64,000 nt of DNA from the NCBI GenBank assembly GCA_963995505.1, contig OZ023197.1, positions 4,992,121 through 5,056,120 of the forward strand, given 5' to 3'. Source of the stretch: Hypericum androsaemum. Taxonomy: Eukaryota > Streptophyta > Magnoliopsida > Malpighiales > Hypericaceae. The position numbers and the translations under genes are program-made. Of this stretch, positions 24,058-36,585 are shown in pieces; positions within the stretch are counted from its first letter, which is position 1; the number at the start of each line of letters is the position of its first letter. The notes below the pieces were generated by a model. That model was not told the DNA's origin, ran no database searches, and saw nothing but the letters and a program-made list of their open reading frames with translations.

Positions 24058-25500
24058 TGGGCAAATTATTCTTAAGTCTCTGACCATTGGTAACCCTTAC
24101 CCTAGGGTCCCTGACTTTTGAAAAATGATTGTCCCGTCCCTAAGTTTTGATGATAATAGACTCTCCGGTCCCTACAGCCGAAATATTTATTTTTCTCCTG
24201 TGAACCTCCACTTGAAATGACCAAAATACCCCCCCTTGTTAAATTTTACTCCACTCCCTTAAAAAAGTTAGAGCCCGCTCTTCACCTTCCCTTGTTAAAT
24301 GCCCTCCTTCTTTATACCCAATTATCTTCAACCTCAGACAAGAGCATCATCTTCAACCTCTCGCAAGAATGCTCAATTAAATTAGCCAATGGAGATAAAA
24401 AAAACTATGAAAGTAATCAATCTCAACAAAAAATTAACCCACTTCAACAATCAATCTCATGAAAATCTAATCTGAAAAATAGGGATGAACCCTAATCACA
24501 TGACACAATAAAAAAAATCCAGATCTGAAACAAAAATTTCAAACATCCGCCGGCATTAACGAGACCTTCTTTGATTCCTCGTCCCTGTCGTCGTTCTCGA
24601 CATCCATCCATAGTAGCCACAACCGTCCCAAAAAGAAACTTCCGTGTAGCCACAACCGTTCGCAGCAGCGGGCACGCCGTTAACTCCTCACTAACTACAC
24701 CAATTGAAACATCTTCCAAGCTTAATCCGAAATGGTAAACCATTAGAAAATATAATATGCGGAGGGAAACCATCGATGATGCAGCCGACGCTGCCGCCGT
24801 GGGACTCGCCAAACGTTGTTACTCGAAAGAAGTTCCTGAACGAGCTCCCCGTCGTCGCTCGTACCTCTGTTTGAAATGCGACTCAGTGAGTCAACTAGAA
24901 CGAGTCTAAAAATTTCGAAGCAAGAGAGATCGCAGGGACTTACAAAGCCGCCTAGGGTTTCGGGAGGGATGCAGACGACAAAGACGAATGGTTTCAAGAG
25001 GTCGGTGGGAGGGTGATCGATCATCCGGTAGCCGAGGAATGGCTTAGACACCAAGCTAGAAGGAGCAACCATCTCTTCTCTCCTCTTCCGAGCTTCCTTG
25101 ATGAATATAATAGGAGTAGACGAAAGAAAGAGGAAGGGAAGTGGGAAGGTTTCGAATGGTTGAAATGGTGTGGGGGTTTCTCCAAGTAGCCGCAACCGTT
25201 CGCAGCAGTGGGCTTGCCAGGAAGACGATCGTCTGCCGTCGGGGAGCTCCTCCCCGGCCTCCCCAATCCTCTCACCCATTGAAGAAGATGACTTTTTAAG
25301 GGGGTGGAGTAAAATTTAACAAGGAAGAGTATTTTGGTCATTTCAAGTTGGGATTCACCAGAGAAAAAAAGAATATTCTGGCTCCAAGGACCCGCGAGTC
25401 TATTATCATCAAAACTTTGAGATGAGACAATTATTTTCCAAAAGTTAGGGACCCTAGAAGGAGGGTGACCAAAAGTCAGTCACTTGAGAGTAATTTATCC
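24058..25500. mobile_element. Mutator-like element with about 210-bp inverted repeats and perfect 9-bp duplication
   Basis: The ends 24058-24267 and 25290-25500 are inverted copies. Long shared blocks include AGTTTTGATGATAATAGACTC, ACTTGAAATGACCAAAATAC and TTGTTAAATTTTACTCCAC. The flanks carry a perfect 9-bp duplication, ATTTAAAAA, at 24049-24057 and 25501-25509. The interior is exon-like, GC-richer, and most open on the - strand (about 25280-24740), but I do not recognise a family. Inside it, an approximately 33-bp stretch with CAACCGTTCGCAGCAG occurs at about 24640 and again at about 25187 as a direct repeat. There is no transposase, so it is probably a Pack-MULE. Confidence 0.85.
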
Positions 25501-25509
25501 ATTTAAAAA

Positions 25510-28500
25510 CTACTATAAAGAGACGGCTTTTACTTATCTAAAAAAACTGCATTTTTATTAAATAAACTATTATTGAACGTTTGTGAGATACTTCAAGATA
25601 GTAACATATGAAATAACAAAACCCTTAACTAATCGAATCAAATAATAAATAAAAAAACGGATTTAAATGTTTTGATAGCAAATAGTAGGATGATTTTTAT
25701 GGGTAATAATATTTTATGTATTAAAAAAAGAAATATATATTTTGGTGATAATAAGATTATATGAAATTTATCACACACTTCAAGATTAACTAAGTTTTGG
25801 AAACATTCCATTGGCCAGCTAGGATTCCAATACACTCGGGTTCCATATTTTACTATTTTAGGATTATCCGAACTCAGAATTTTTCATGAATCTATGGTAT
25901 TAATCGATTTTTTTAACAATGCATAATTGTTCTAACAGTATAAGAGATGGGTAAAGATTTGGCTTAGAATTAACGTACACATTTTATTTGTGACAAGATT
26001 ATACTTATGTTAAAAGAATTGATTATTGTTTTTGAAAGTTAAACATTAAATCGATTATTATTAGATTCTATTTAAAAGATTATCCGAACATATAGTTGGG
26101 CCATTCAAAAGTACTTTTCATTGGTCAAACAAAGGTTAGTGGTGGCGCCCTTCTCCTTTACAGCGATCCTGCCATTATGGGTTTATTTATTTCATATTTT
26201 GTTTTTATTATTCTTTATTCTATAAGTGAGTTATTTATTATTATTCACAAAGTTTGAGCTGGCCACGTTTGAATCCAGACAGAGTGAGGGGCAAGGATTT
26301 TACATCTGGCGGTCACCACGTGGCCAAACCCAATTTCTTACTTGCTTGTTCTGCCCTAAGCTGAAATCGGAACTCATGCCATTTTTTTTAAATAATTATA
26401 TTTGTTACATTACAATACTAAAAATTATATTCTTGTGTTTGAATTTTTATAACTTCTTTTATTTTTGATAAAAAAACTCATTTTTATATATTATAGTTTG
26501 GCCAATTTGCACATTACTATCCTGTGGTTTAAAAATGTCCTATCGAATTACACATATTTTTTTATACCATTTTTTGGAAAAAAATAAAGTATCAAATTAT
26601 AAAAATATCAAAAAAATCAGAAAAACGATAAAGTTCATGCAAAATATATAGTAAGATGAGTTTTACATATTTTTTCTAATTTGTTTCTCAAAAAGATTTA
26701 AAACCCCACATTTTTTCCTAATTAAAATTAAAGGTATTTTTTGTCTAAAAAATTATTTCAATAGTGGAGTGTGAACTAAAGAAATCTCTATCCCTTGGTC
26801 GAACATTTTAAATCACAATGTAGCATATGCAAGTCAACCAAAATATAAGGGTATTTTTGGTACGTATTCTCGACCGACTGGAAAAAAATACATGACAAAA
26901 GTGGACTGAATAATCTGTTCTGATTTTCGTATATAGTTTGATAATACTAGTAGATGAAGTGCTATACTTGTTTGTAGAAAAAGAAATAATATATGATGGG
27001 ACGTTATAAAAAAGAAAGATATATCGTACAAAAGTAAATACAATAATTAATTAGGTAAGCTTAATATAGTAATAAAGTATGGCAATAAGTGTGTGATACG
27101 ATAAAAATCTTAGGCTCATGAAAATTGATGGACAATATTTGAGGGTAGGGCTTGACAAACTTTCGCTTTGTCAAAGTTTTTTCTGCACCAAACATAGTCT
27201 ATAGGAGAAAAATTCGTGTCCAGTCTTTTTAAGTTTAACTCAACAAACATAGCTCAAGATCATACTCAACTAAATTATAAAAAAAATCATACTCATCTCG
27301 AACTTGAATTAATAGATAGTGAATGTTTAGGTACAAATTGTATAAACAAAAACCTATTAATACAAGCCCTTCACAATAGAAAACGAAAATAAACCATTTA
27401 ATAGAACTTGACGAGAATTCCAGGTACTGATGATGTGTTTAAACAAAACATTTCCAGTGTTTTCACCAGGAAAAAAAAAATTTCCAGTGAATGTAAAATT
27501 TTTTCTATTTATTTTGGAAGGAGTAGAATAAGTTTGTCGCCACTCGCCAGCGTAAAAAGTTTTTAAACGGACATGACATGTGTTTGATTTTCTTTTGATT
27601 TGAATGGAAAACGTTAATGCCACCTTAATTGACGCCTCTCGTTAAATTTGGAATCACTACGCTAATCACGTACGCGGAGAAGAAAAACGGAAACCAATTA
27701 TGCAAATAAAAAGCTTCAGTAAGTAATCACGATTTGAATGTGAATTAATTAGTTTATAATTAAAAAAGTTTTAATTTAACGTTATGCAAGTCTCATCCAT
27801 GTACGTGCATCCAATCAATCAGCTTTAGTTTTAATTTAGTTCTACGATTCGAGATGGAACAAATTATATTAGAAGCTGCAAATAATCTATTCGACGATTG
27901 AGGAATTAATAAATTAAGTGGCAGGGTGTTTCCCGTTGGTCACAAATAACATGGACCCAGTCAAACGTGTGTTTTGGCCGGTCAAACATCAGAACATGTG
28001 TCCCACACAGAGAAAAATAGTTGATCAGAATAATCGTACACAAATTACGATATAGCAGATTGGATCAATAGGCGTATTTTTATTGATAATAGACAATTTT
28101 CGAAGAAGTTAGAAAGAGTATTAATCGGATACCATAAAATGGAGAAGTTCGATAACAAAATAGCCTTGTCTTTTATTTTTAGATGATTTTTTTTTGAAAA
28201 ATAATGATAAGAATTATTTTAAAGCCAAGATGTTCTAAGATTTGTATGTCTAGAACTGATATTTTGTGGTTATTTTCGCTTGAAACTTTATGGTAAAAAT
28301 TGACACACGACATGTAGACGTGAACAAGGATTATTCAAAGTATTTGGCCATTTTTATATGGAATAAGTGTTTTTGTTTATTTTTTTTAATTTATGATATT
28401 ATGAATCAAGTATACGACTTTTTAAATAATACAAATTCACAAGTGACTCCAATTGTTTCACGCGTGTTTGCATTATACAAGAAGTTGTCACAAAAATCAT

Positions 28501-28835
28501 GGGACACCTCAAAGACTCTCTTCTCGCGTTTTTGTTCTCAACGGATCCACATCCTTACATGCATTGGCATGTTGAGAACCTTGTTTTTTTATAAGTTAAA
28601 TTTGTATTAATCCTCCAAAGTCGTCAAAATAATTACCATTATAAAAATAGTACTTAAAGTGCATCGCCTAGATATATAAGGTACTAGATAAATACGAATC
28701 ATAAAAAACTATGATTAGAGTCACCTAAGTACATATTCCCACCATATATTCGCCAAAAACACCCAATACCAATTAATGGCAACAAAATTCGCCAAGGAAG
28801 CCTTAATCACGGAGGCTTAAAGATTTTTGATTGCT
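25510..28835. other. Long AT-rich intergenic stretch
   Basis: I found no gene, LTR pair or clear terminal repeats in 3.3 kb. All open frames are short and low-complexity. Confidence 0.5.
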
Positions 28836-28841
28836 CCTTAC

Positions 28842-28962
28842 CTTTGGCAGCGTCGCGGATATCCTTAAGAACCCGAGGCACTTCACCCTCCCAAGTGCAA
28901 CCCAAAGAATCGGCCATACTCAGCTCAACCTTTGTTTGCAGCTCTGCCTCATTGCTCTGTTA
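28842..28962 (-). other. Exon-like fragment of unknown gene
   Basis: On the - strand one frame is open for about 39 codons (NEAELQTKVELSMADSLGC, then WEGEVPRVLKDIRDAAK) and ends exactly at a donor-like AAAG|GTAAGG. It is GC-richer than its surroundings. No neighbouring exon was found. It may be a captured or relict exon, or chance; I recognise no family. Confidence 0.3.
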
Positions 28963-29497
28963 GGCATATTTCTCGAGTCCATAACCTAGTAGCGGACTAC
29001 ATTGTAAGTAATGTAGATTAGGTTGTCACCCTAGCAATTGAGTTACTATTCACCCTCCGGAGCTGGGGTTCAACTTCGGTGGGGACAAGGGTTATCCCCA
29101 CTGATAGGGATAAGGGTAATATTGTAAAATTTATTTTAAACCTAGCTAGCTACAAATTAAGAATGAGTTAGTTATGAAAAGATAACAAAAGTAAAAACCA
29201 ATTCAAACCACATAGATTTTTTTTTCAAAACATTCTACACTTTGCGTAAAAGATATTTAAAAAGATACACCAACAAATCGATTTAAAAAGATACACCAAC
29301 AAATTGATTAAAAAAATTCTACACTTTGCGTAAAAGATATTTAAAAAATATTGATATCGATCTTTCTCACTCAAATCCAAGATACAAATTTAAAAAGATA
29401 TTTGATTACATTTTTTATTGGTATCGATTTTACAGTAATACCAACAAATCGTATACATACTCGAATTTAAAAGTTGCCTTGTTGTTTTCGTTCTACT

Positions 29498-29960
29498 GTG
29501 ATATTGATTTCGTTCTACTGTGATATTGATACCCTTCTTCTCTGATATTGGTACCCTTCTCCTCTGATAATGGTATATTTCTTCTCTTATATTGGTATCC
29601 ATCTACTCCAATATTGGTATATTTATTCTCTGATATTGGTATCCATATACTTTGATATTGGTATACTTATTTTCTGATATTGGTTTACTTCTTCTTTGAT
29701 ATTGGCATCTTTTTTTATGATATTGGTATACTTCTTCTCTAATATTGATATCTTTCTTTTATGATATTGGTATCCATCTACTCTTCTCTGATATTGGTAT
29801 CCATCCACTTTAATATTGGTATACTTATTCTCTGATATTGGTTTACCAACTATTCTGATATTGGTGTGCTTATTCTCTGATGTTGGTATCTATCAACTCT
29901 GATATTGGTATACTTCTTCTATGATATTAGTCTCCATATACTCTGATATTGGTATACTTA
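29498..29960. repeat. Minisatellite built on TCTGATATTGGTAT, about 20 copies
   Basis: Units of roughly 19-25 bp alternate between TTCTCTGATATTGGTATACT and a form with TATCCATC. The core GATATTGGT is strongly kept while the spacers vary. It gives long open frames rich in Tyr, Asn and Ile on the - strand, which are repeat artefacts. Confidence 0.9.
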
Positions 29961-30401
29961 TATTAAAAATAGGAAACCGAATAATCAGCTATTTATACAA
30001 AGACGTGGGATAAAAAAATTACAGAACTCGTGAATCATTAATCAAGAGATGCAACTAATCCGCCACTCCCAAGGTGCAATCGTTCGAATATATTTTTTGA
30101 CTCAGATTTAAATTAATCGATTTAATAAATATTATGGTACTTAGAAAAAAATTAATTCTAAATTGTAATAAGACTGCCGTCAATTATTAAAAAAAATCAC
30201 ATGTACGATCATTAGATTAAAAAAAGGTCTTAAAAAGAATAACTTTAATTTCCCCCAACTAATCGCCCATTAATTCAGCCACATCAACCTACCATTGATC
30301 ACGCATTTTTTTCAAACCTGCCTAATCTAAAATAGGAGACTATTTACTAGGAGAGAGACTACAATTCATTCACAAGGCAAGTAACGAGTGAAATGCCCAA
30401 A

Positions 30402-30635
30402 ATGCCCCCTGAGATGATAACCGTTAGATCTGTAGAAAATTTAATTACATAAAATCTAATGGTCCAAAAATAATCCCCATCATGTGGACATCTTTTTAGT
30501 AGTCCCCACTCAATCTAAATGCCCCCTGAGTTGATAACCGTTAGATCTGTAGAAAATTTAATTACATAAAATCTAATGGTCCAAAAATAATCCCCATCAT
30601 GTGGACATTTTTTTAGTAGTCCCCACTCAATCTAA
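30402..30635. repeat. Nearly perfect 117-bp tandem duplication
   Basis: Copies at 30402-30518 and 30519-30635 differ at very few positions (GAGATGATAA versus GAGTTGATAA near their start). They contain the right subterminal region of the minisatellite element, so the duplication is recent and lies inside it. Confidence 0.9.
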
Positions 30636-31079
30636 ATCCCCGGAGCTGAATGTATTGTTGTTTTCAGATTTTCTTCCGTAATATAAGGTTATATCTTTGT
30701 TCCTTAAAAAGGAAGAGAAAAATGAGTAAAATATAGTCCAGGGGTAGAAATAGAGTTTTTCTTTAAATTTAGCGCAGCTGGATAATATTTTGGAGATCAT
30801 TCTCCCAATAATTTATTTTATATTTGTGAAAATAAAAACTTCTTAATTAAAATTGAGTCTGTCAAAAAACTAAGATGTGTAACTGCTTTAAAAATACTAA
30901 TTTCATTCGGAACCGAATATTATTAAATTCTAATTATTGAATAATTTTTCTAATAATATCTTTTACATTCGTAAGACTTGAACTACTAAACACATAAACC
31001 ACGTAAGCTCTTTAACTAGCTACCAATTTACATCCGGCAAATAGATACCCACTAGCTATGGGGAGTGGATTGATCACAG

Positions 31080-31490
31080 AGTGAAGGAATCGATTCCGTA
31101 CGGTTTGGAGTGAAAGGGGACCGCAGTGGCAAGCGTAGTTATGTGATAATGGCAAGTGCAGTTATGTGATAATGGCAAGCGCAGTTATGTGATAATGGCA
31201 TGTGTATTTTTGACAGTGGCAAGTCCCCGTTGATGATAATGGCGCGCGTAGTTTTTTTCATTTTGGTCCCCCATATTTTAGCATTTTTGCAAAAAGGTCA
31301 CACTGGCATGCGCAGTTATGCGATAGTGGCATGCACAGTTATGCGATATTGGCATGCACAGTTATGCGATAATGGCATTTGTATCCGGCCTGCGTTTGTG
31401 CGTAGTTTTTTTCCTTTTGGTCTCCGTATTTTAGCGCGTTTGCAAAAAAGTCCCCGCGTGTCTTCATTCCGAACGGTTCGGAATCTGAGC
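31080..31490. mobile_element. Small element with two minisatellite blocks
   Basis: The edges look like imperfect inverted repeats (GATTCCGTACGGTTTGGAGTG, then GGGGAC, against the complement of GTCCCCGCG, then CATTCCGAACGGTTCGGAATC). Inside, a 23-bp unit (GATAATGGCAAGCGCAGTTATGT and variants) occurs at 31125-31200 and again at 31303-31378. The plan matches the GATATTGGT elements, but the sequence differs. Boundaries are approximate. Confidence 0.5.
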
Positions 31491-32231
31491 ATTCCGTGCC
31501 CAATCCAGACCCCTAGCTATGGCCCTGCCAGGTGCGGTGCAAGGCATTGATTGGTTGGCAACAGAGCTCCGCCGTATCGATCACGATCTTCCAAGGAAGA
31601 ATGTTCAAACGTAGACGACGAAAACATTCTTAATTGTAGTGGAAATATATTATTCAGGGACAGGACAGCCCAACCAAGGAGGCTAAAAAGGCAACTAATA
31701 AGCCATTAAATTAATATTGGATTAATTCTGTTTGAAGATAAACTAATACAAGCTAATAAAAAATTTTAAATAAATATTTAGCATTGTTTTGTTTTCGGAT
31801 ATTTGAATTCAAAATTTTTTGATTAAATTATAAAAAATATCTCACAAATTGATGTTGGATCAACGTTCTCCTAATAAATATTTACACTTATTATATTACA
31901 AATTACTCAAATTCAAAATAAATTAACCCTGAACAACTCTTTCGCCCGTTAAATATATCTGTGTGGCAAAATCTTATTTATATTGTATGCTTTGTGGGTG
32001 TAAGATCAAGTTGCTGATGACATAAGCAAAGCTTGCCTTATCTTACTTGTATGCCTTTCTGTCATAAAGCACTCTCTTATATCACCCCCTCACCTCAGTA
32101 CTTCCCTTGTTCTCTCATTCCCTCTCTTCTTTTTTTCCCCATATCGAAACAAAAACAACGTATCTTAATCCAACATTAAGTAGAGCGACAACTACAGAGT
32201 GTAGTAAACCCTAAATAGCAACAGAGAAGAG
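31491..32231 (+). promoter_or_regulatory. Upstream region and leader of the ARP1-like gene
   Basis: AT-rich to about 31980. A CT-rich leader-like stretch follows (32080-32140) and then an A-rich sequence up to the ATG at 32232. No sure TATA box or transcription start can be assigned. Confidence 0.45.
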
Positions 32232-35178
32232 ATGACGATCGCCGGTAACGTGGGGCCGTTCGGTGATACGACGTTGACGAAGGTCTTCGTTGGTGGGTTG
32301 GCATGGGAGACACCCAAGGATGTGATGAAGGAGCACTTTGACAAGTACGGTCAGATCTTGGAGGCTGTCATTATCTCCGACAAAGTCTCCGGAAGATCCA
32401 AGGGCTACGGCTTTGTAAGTGTTTTAACTTTTGTCGAGATTATCGTATTACTAGTTGTAGGTATCCGTAGATCAATAGAAATTTGTCCAAATGATAATGA
32501 ACTTGAATTCACTTAAAATAGGGTACAATGGTACTGAATATCAGATCTTAAAAAAAACAAAATTATAAATATCTGTGAGATTATTTACAAGCGTAAAAAA
32601 TATACCAACTAATTATCGTAAAATTTTACTTTGGATACCGATAATCTAATGTGTTATCAGCCCATGACATGTTGGTATGAGTTTGTTTATAATTACCGAG
32701 TTGCTTTTACAAATGTGAATAATTGGTAGGTTACATTCAAGGAAGCAGAAGCGGCGAAAAGGGCGTGTGAGGATGCAACACCATACATCAATGGTCGCCG
32801 AGCCAACTGCAATCTGGCTTCACTTGGTGCACGGCGCACTAGGTCGACTAATTCCACTCCTCCTCGACAAGGTACACTCTTTTTTTTATGAGAGAATATT
32901 CCACTTCTCTGTCGATTTTCTCGAGACCAATTTTAGAACATGTAAATACCTTATATATTTTACATATTTCATTAGGTATATAATCAAAAGGCAATCACAA
33001 AATTATTTCTTACCAATTCTAATAGATTCTCGGTAAATAACTAGACATTGGTTACATGGATCCGACAACACATTTTAGCCAAGTATAAAATGCTTGCATT
33101 TAAGATAAAGGTATATATTATTAATGGGACAGAAATATTTTCCACAGAGAGCTAGAAAATTAACATCCACAAAGTCCATATGTGCCTTAACTAGTTATAA
33201 GTAGGGTTATCATTAAGAACATCGTAACGACAGAGTATTCGACGCTACATTAGTCTGATTTGATTGAAACAAACGAGAGAAAAAAATATATTTTAACTTA
33301 AAATTTTGTTAATAGCTCCAACAGCTCTTGGTCCGAGGTCCACTTCAACGGCGCCATCAACAAATCATAATGTCCAAACGTGGTACTATCCGGCGGGCTC
33401 GCCGGCGTCGGCTCTATATCACCAGCAACAGCACCATCCCGTTCCATATTACGGGTCTGTTTTCTATTTTCCCCTAAATGGTGTTATTGGGATAGTCATA
33501 AAAATTTTAATTTGGATGATTATTTATTAATTTTGTTTTTTTAGTGTGGAGTATTAGTTAATGTACTAATATTAATTGTGGTTTCTAATTTGATTCAGGT
33601 ATACTCCAACTTACATTGCCACTGACATCAGCTACAATCATGTAAGCTATCTCTTGTTCAATTATGTGCACTTCAAAGAAATTTTACCAAATTCCTTTCG
33701 AAAAAATTCATATATATAATCTTCATTTTTAAACGTTAGGCATTGAATACATTTTTGACACAACCACTCGTGTAATCAAGAATATGGTAATTGCCCCTCA
33801 AAGGTCACCCATTCGAACTACTAGGCTGAAAATGGCACGGTTTAGTCTATCCGTGCCAGATAGAGACTTGAACACATTGCCTCGCATACAATGAATCGGG
33901 GACTTCTGTGACCCATGGCTCGAACTTACTTTAATACTATGTTAGGATCTTCATATTCAACAAAAACCGTCAATAATGAGTGAAATTAATTGCAGGCTAA
34001 GGTGAATTACACAAGTGGGGGCTACATGAACATGAACGGGCATTACTCTCATCATCAGGTGTATCCGGGGCAAGCTTACGTGGGAGGAGGAGGCAACACA
34101 TTGGTGCCGATGTACCCTCTTTACCACTTCCACAACCAATCCCAAACAATGGGCTTGCCGGCCCACCACGTCTTTCCTGCCACCGCCACCGCCGCCGGCC
34201 ACATCGCCACCGTCCCAACCGTCATCTCCAAACCTCCGCCAATCGCCGTCGCCCCTAACACAGGTTAATTAATATAATACCACTCATCCACATTCTCATT
34301 TAATTACAACACACTTTGCTATTATTATTTTTAATTCTCTATACACACATATTATCGAATTGTATGCACTATTTGCACCAGTCAAATAATGTTCATTTAA
34401 AAAAAATGATTGTCGCTTGTTTTGTAATTAGTTTTAATACATGCAAATTATAAGTAGGGTTTTAACCCAATGCCTCAATACTTGTAAGAATACTCTTTAA
34501 CATATACCAACATACCAAAAATTTGTTTTATCAAATGATGAAAATCATTAAAAATACAATAGTCCTAAATATTTGTTAAATTTTTTTTATCATTATATCA
34601 AACTTAAAATTAAATTAGTCGATCTATAACCTTTTCAACTAAGTGGTGGACATGTTGTATGGAACATTTTTTTTTTCTGGCCAAGTTATTATTGCTTCTC
34701 AATGATGTCACGTGGCAAGATGCTTAAATCCCCTGGTCAACATGGACCAAGGAATCATCGGGTCACGTGCCCGTGTTCTGGACCCAACTGGCTAGCTGGA
34801 GAATCCCACGTGGCCTCACAGAGGAAAATGCTCTTTCTGGTCAAGTAGTGGGCTCCCACTAGCTAGTGACCAACTTGACCGCCCTCTTCGATTTGATTGG
34901 AACAGCTCAAATGTAGTTATATATATATATATGATTTTAATTTTGATTCTTTTATTTTATTTGCTGTCAATTTTACTTGGGTCTGATCATTCATTATTTA
35001 AGTTGGTAACAAAATTATAATTGCATGTGACAATACATATATATTTGTAAGGCGATGGGAGCGGAACATGAATGTTTAAACATTCATAATAATTAATATT
35101 TAAAAATTTATATTTTCGTTTCCTTTGTCACGTGTAAACACTAATATGACATCTGCAGTTTGCTTGGCTATGGAGTAG
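32232..35178 (+). CDS. ARP1: Single-RRM RNA-binding protein, ARP1/RBM24-like (6 exons)
   Basis: The product is a plant RNA-binding protein with one N-terminal RRM, of the type named ARP1 in Arabidopsis (an ABA-responsive member); its RNA targets cannot be told from sequence. Exons: 32232-32414, 32730-32871, 33316-33454, 33599-33641, 33996-34263, 35159-35178. All introns are GT-AG and in frame, giving 264 residues. RNP2 is KVFVGGL (17-23) and RNP1 is KGYGFVTF (57-64); intron 1 falls inside RNP1. NGRRANCNLASLG closes the domain. The tail is low-complexity (Tyr, His, Gln, Pro and Gly), with YYPAGSPASALYHQQQ and GGGGNTLVPMYPLYHF, as usual in the family. The last exon encodes only VCLAME, so its placement rests on the family C-terminus and a good TCTGCAG acceptor. 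The start lies directly before the RRM and has no rival upstream ATG. Confidence 0.92.
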
Positions 35179-36585
35179 GTACAATTCGCAGCCGGTGAAG
35201 AAGGTGTTCTAATTGGGGGAAGGAAGGTGGCGACTGCTTATTATTACATTACTATCATTAACCAAATTCTGTTGCTGGTTCACTGCATTTCCATTCATTC
35301 CATTGATTATTATTATTATTATTATTATTAATTCCTTCAAAGTAGTCATTTATCATTCTTAGGTGTTTGATAAGATTCTTTCATTTACCTAACATCTCAA
35401 CCCTCTTCAACAAGTTGTAACTAAGGACTCCCATTGTCTCTGCCCATGTCTTGTGTGTTTGGACTTCATGGTTTTAGTTGCAACAACTTGTACTACTTCA
35501 TTATAAGTTTCAAACATGATATATCTCTGCATTGTGATTTGATTTGCATGACAATGGATGATACGAATTCCGTCAACGATACCCGTCCACGAATTTACAC
35601 CGGCAAGGGATCATGATCCTTGGCTTCTAACATTCATCTTGCACCATTGGAGACACAACTTCACAGCTTACAAGCATATACAATTCCGAAACTGAAATTC
35701 TTGAAACATATAACAAGACAGCTAGAACCCGTAACACCGTGCATTCGCATACGCACATTAGAGCGAATGACACCGCGAAAGGGTTCGAGCACAGGGGTCA
35801 TGCATGGAAACAATATTTCATTGAACTTTCAAATGGTCCTACCTTTGACAAAAAAGGTAATCAGCAAAAATCCCAAGAAAAGGATACAGAAGAGCAGAAT
35901 AGAGGGTACCTGGAGAGCGGAGAGGACAAAGGATGAACTATACGCAGTAGAGACAACACTTAGACGGGGCTTGTTGCTTCCGAACCTCTAGAACCTACAA
36001 ATTAAGGAAAAGCACGTCGACCTAGCCGACCCACAGTGCAAGAAAGGATGCTGCTACTCGAGTCCGGGTTCACATGACCGGAAGACGGCAAAGGTCGAGC
36101 TTAGCAGTCCACTAGAAAGAGTATATTATACACAGCCAATTGCCAGAGGTTAGACTTCAAAAGGCTGTTGGGGACAGACAGACTTATAAGTGGTTGACAT
36201 CACAGGGGAGCTAACCTGCACCACTCATGAAGGCGGTTTGATAACCAAGGCTTGCTACCGCTTAACGAGCTTTAGATCAATAAATGACTCCATAATCAAT
36301 AGAAAGTAGCAGGCTTTAACGATGATTCCTCTTACTCAACAAGATCCCAAACTACAAGCAAAATGGTTTATGCTACGATTAATGCTACTATACAGAGGAG
36401 CGAAATGAAGATGCCTACACAATGGAGTGGCACAGCCTTGTGTGAGAGAGTTTGATGCCTGATGCGAAGAGCTAAACCTAAGGAACTATCAGCCTTATAA
36501 TCCATGTCATCTGAATGAGCAACGGAAAACGTTATCGGCTGCATTGCATTAGTCTCCAGCCAGATGTTCGCCTTTGTATTATGGT
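35179..36585. other. Convergent 3' ends of the ARP1-like and PWWP genes
   Basis: 35179 to about 35420 is the likely 3' UTR of the ARP1-like gene, with a (TTA)n tract at about 35302-35331. 36585 down to roughly 35600 probably belongs to the 3' UTR of the PWWP gene on the other strand, after its 3'-UTR intron. No separate protein gene is seen. Confidence 0.45.

Larger units (their letters stand above)
29056..30648. mobile_element. Larger inverted-repeat element with GATATTGGT minisatellite interior
   Basis: Left (about 29056-29087) and right (about 30619-30648) ends are imperfect inverted repeats containing CTCCGG, then GTGGGGAC. The right subterminal block (AAAGATGTCCACATGATGG, ATTAGATTTT, AACGGTTATCAACTCAGG, read inward) matches the left part of the element at 23021-23245, so both belong to one family. 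The interior holds the large array plus duplicated 5' segments at about 29225-29345. No coding capacity is evident. The exact ends and target duplication are uncertain. Confidence 0.55.

Noticed and set aside
29390..29808. Tyr/Asn/Ile-rich open frames
   Set aside because: They come only from the GATATTGGT minisatellite.
23122..29960. CRISPR-like arrays
   Set aside because: The units are contiguous tandem repeats with drifting spacers in a plant nuclear genome; no CRISPR array.
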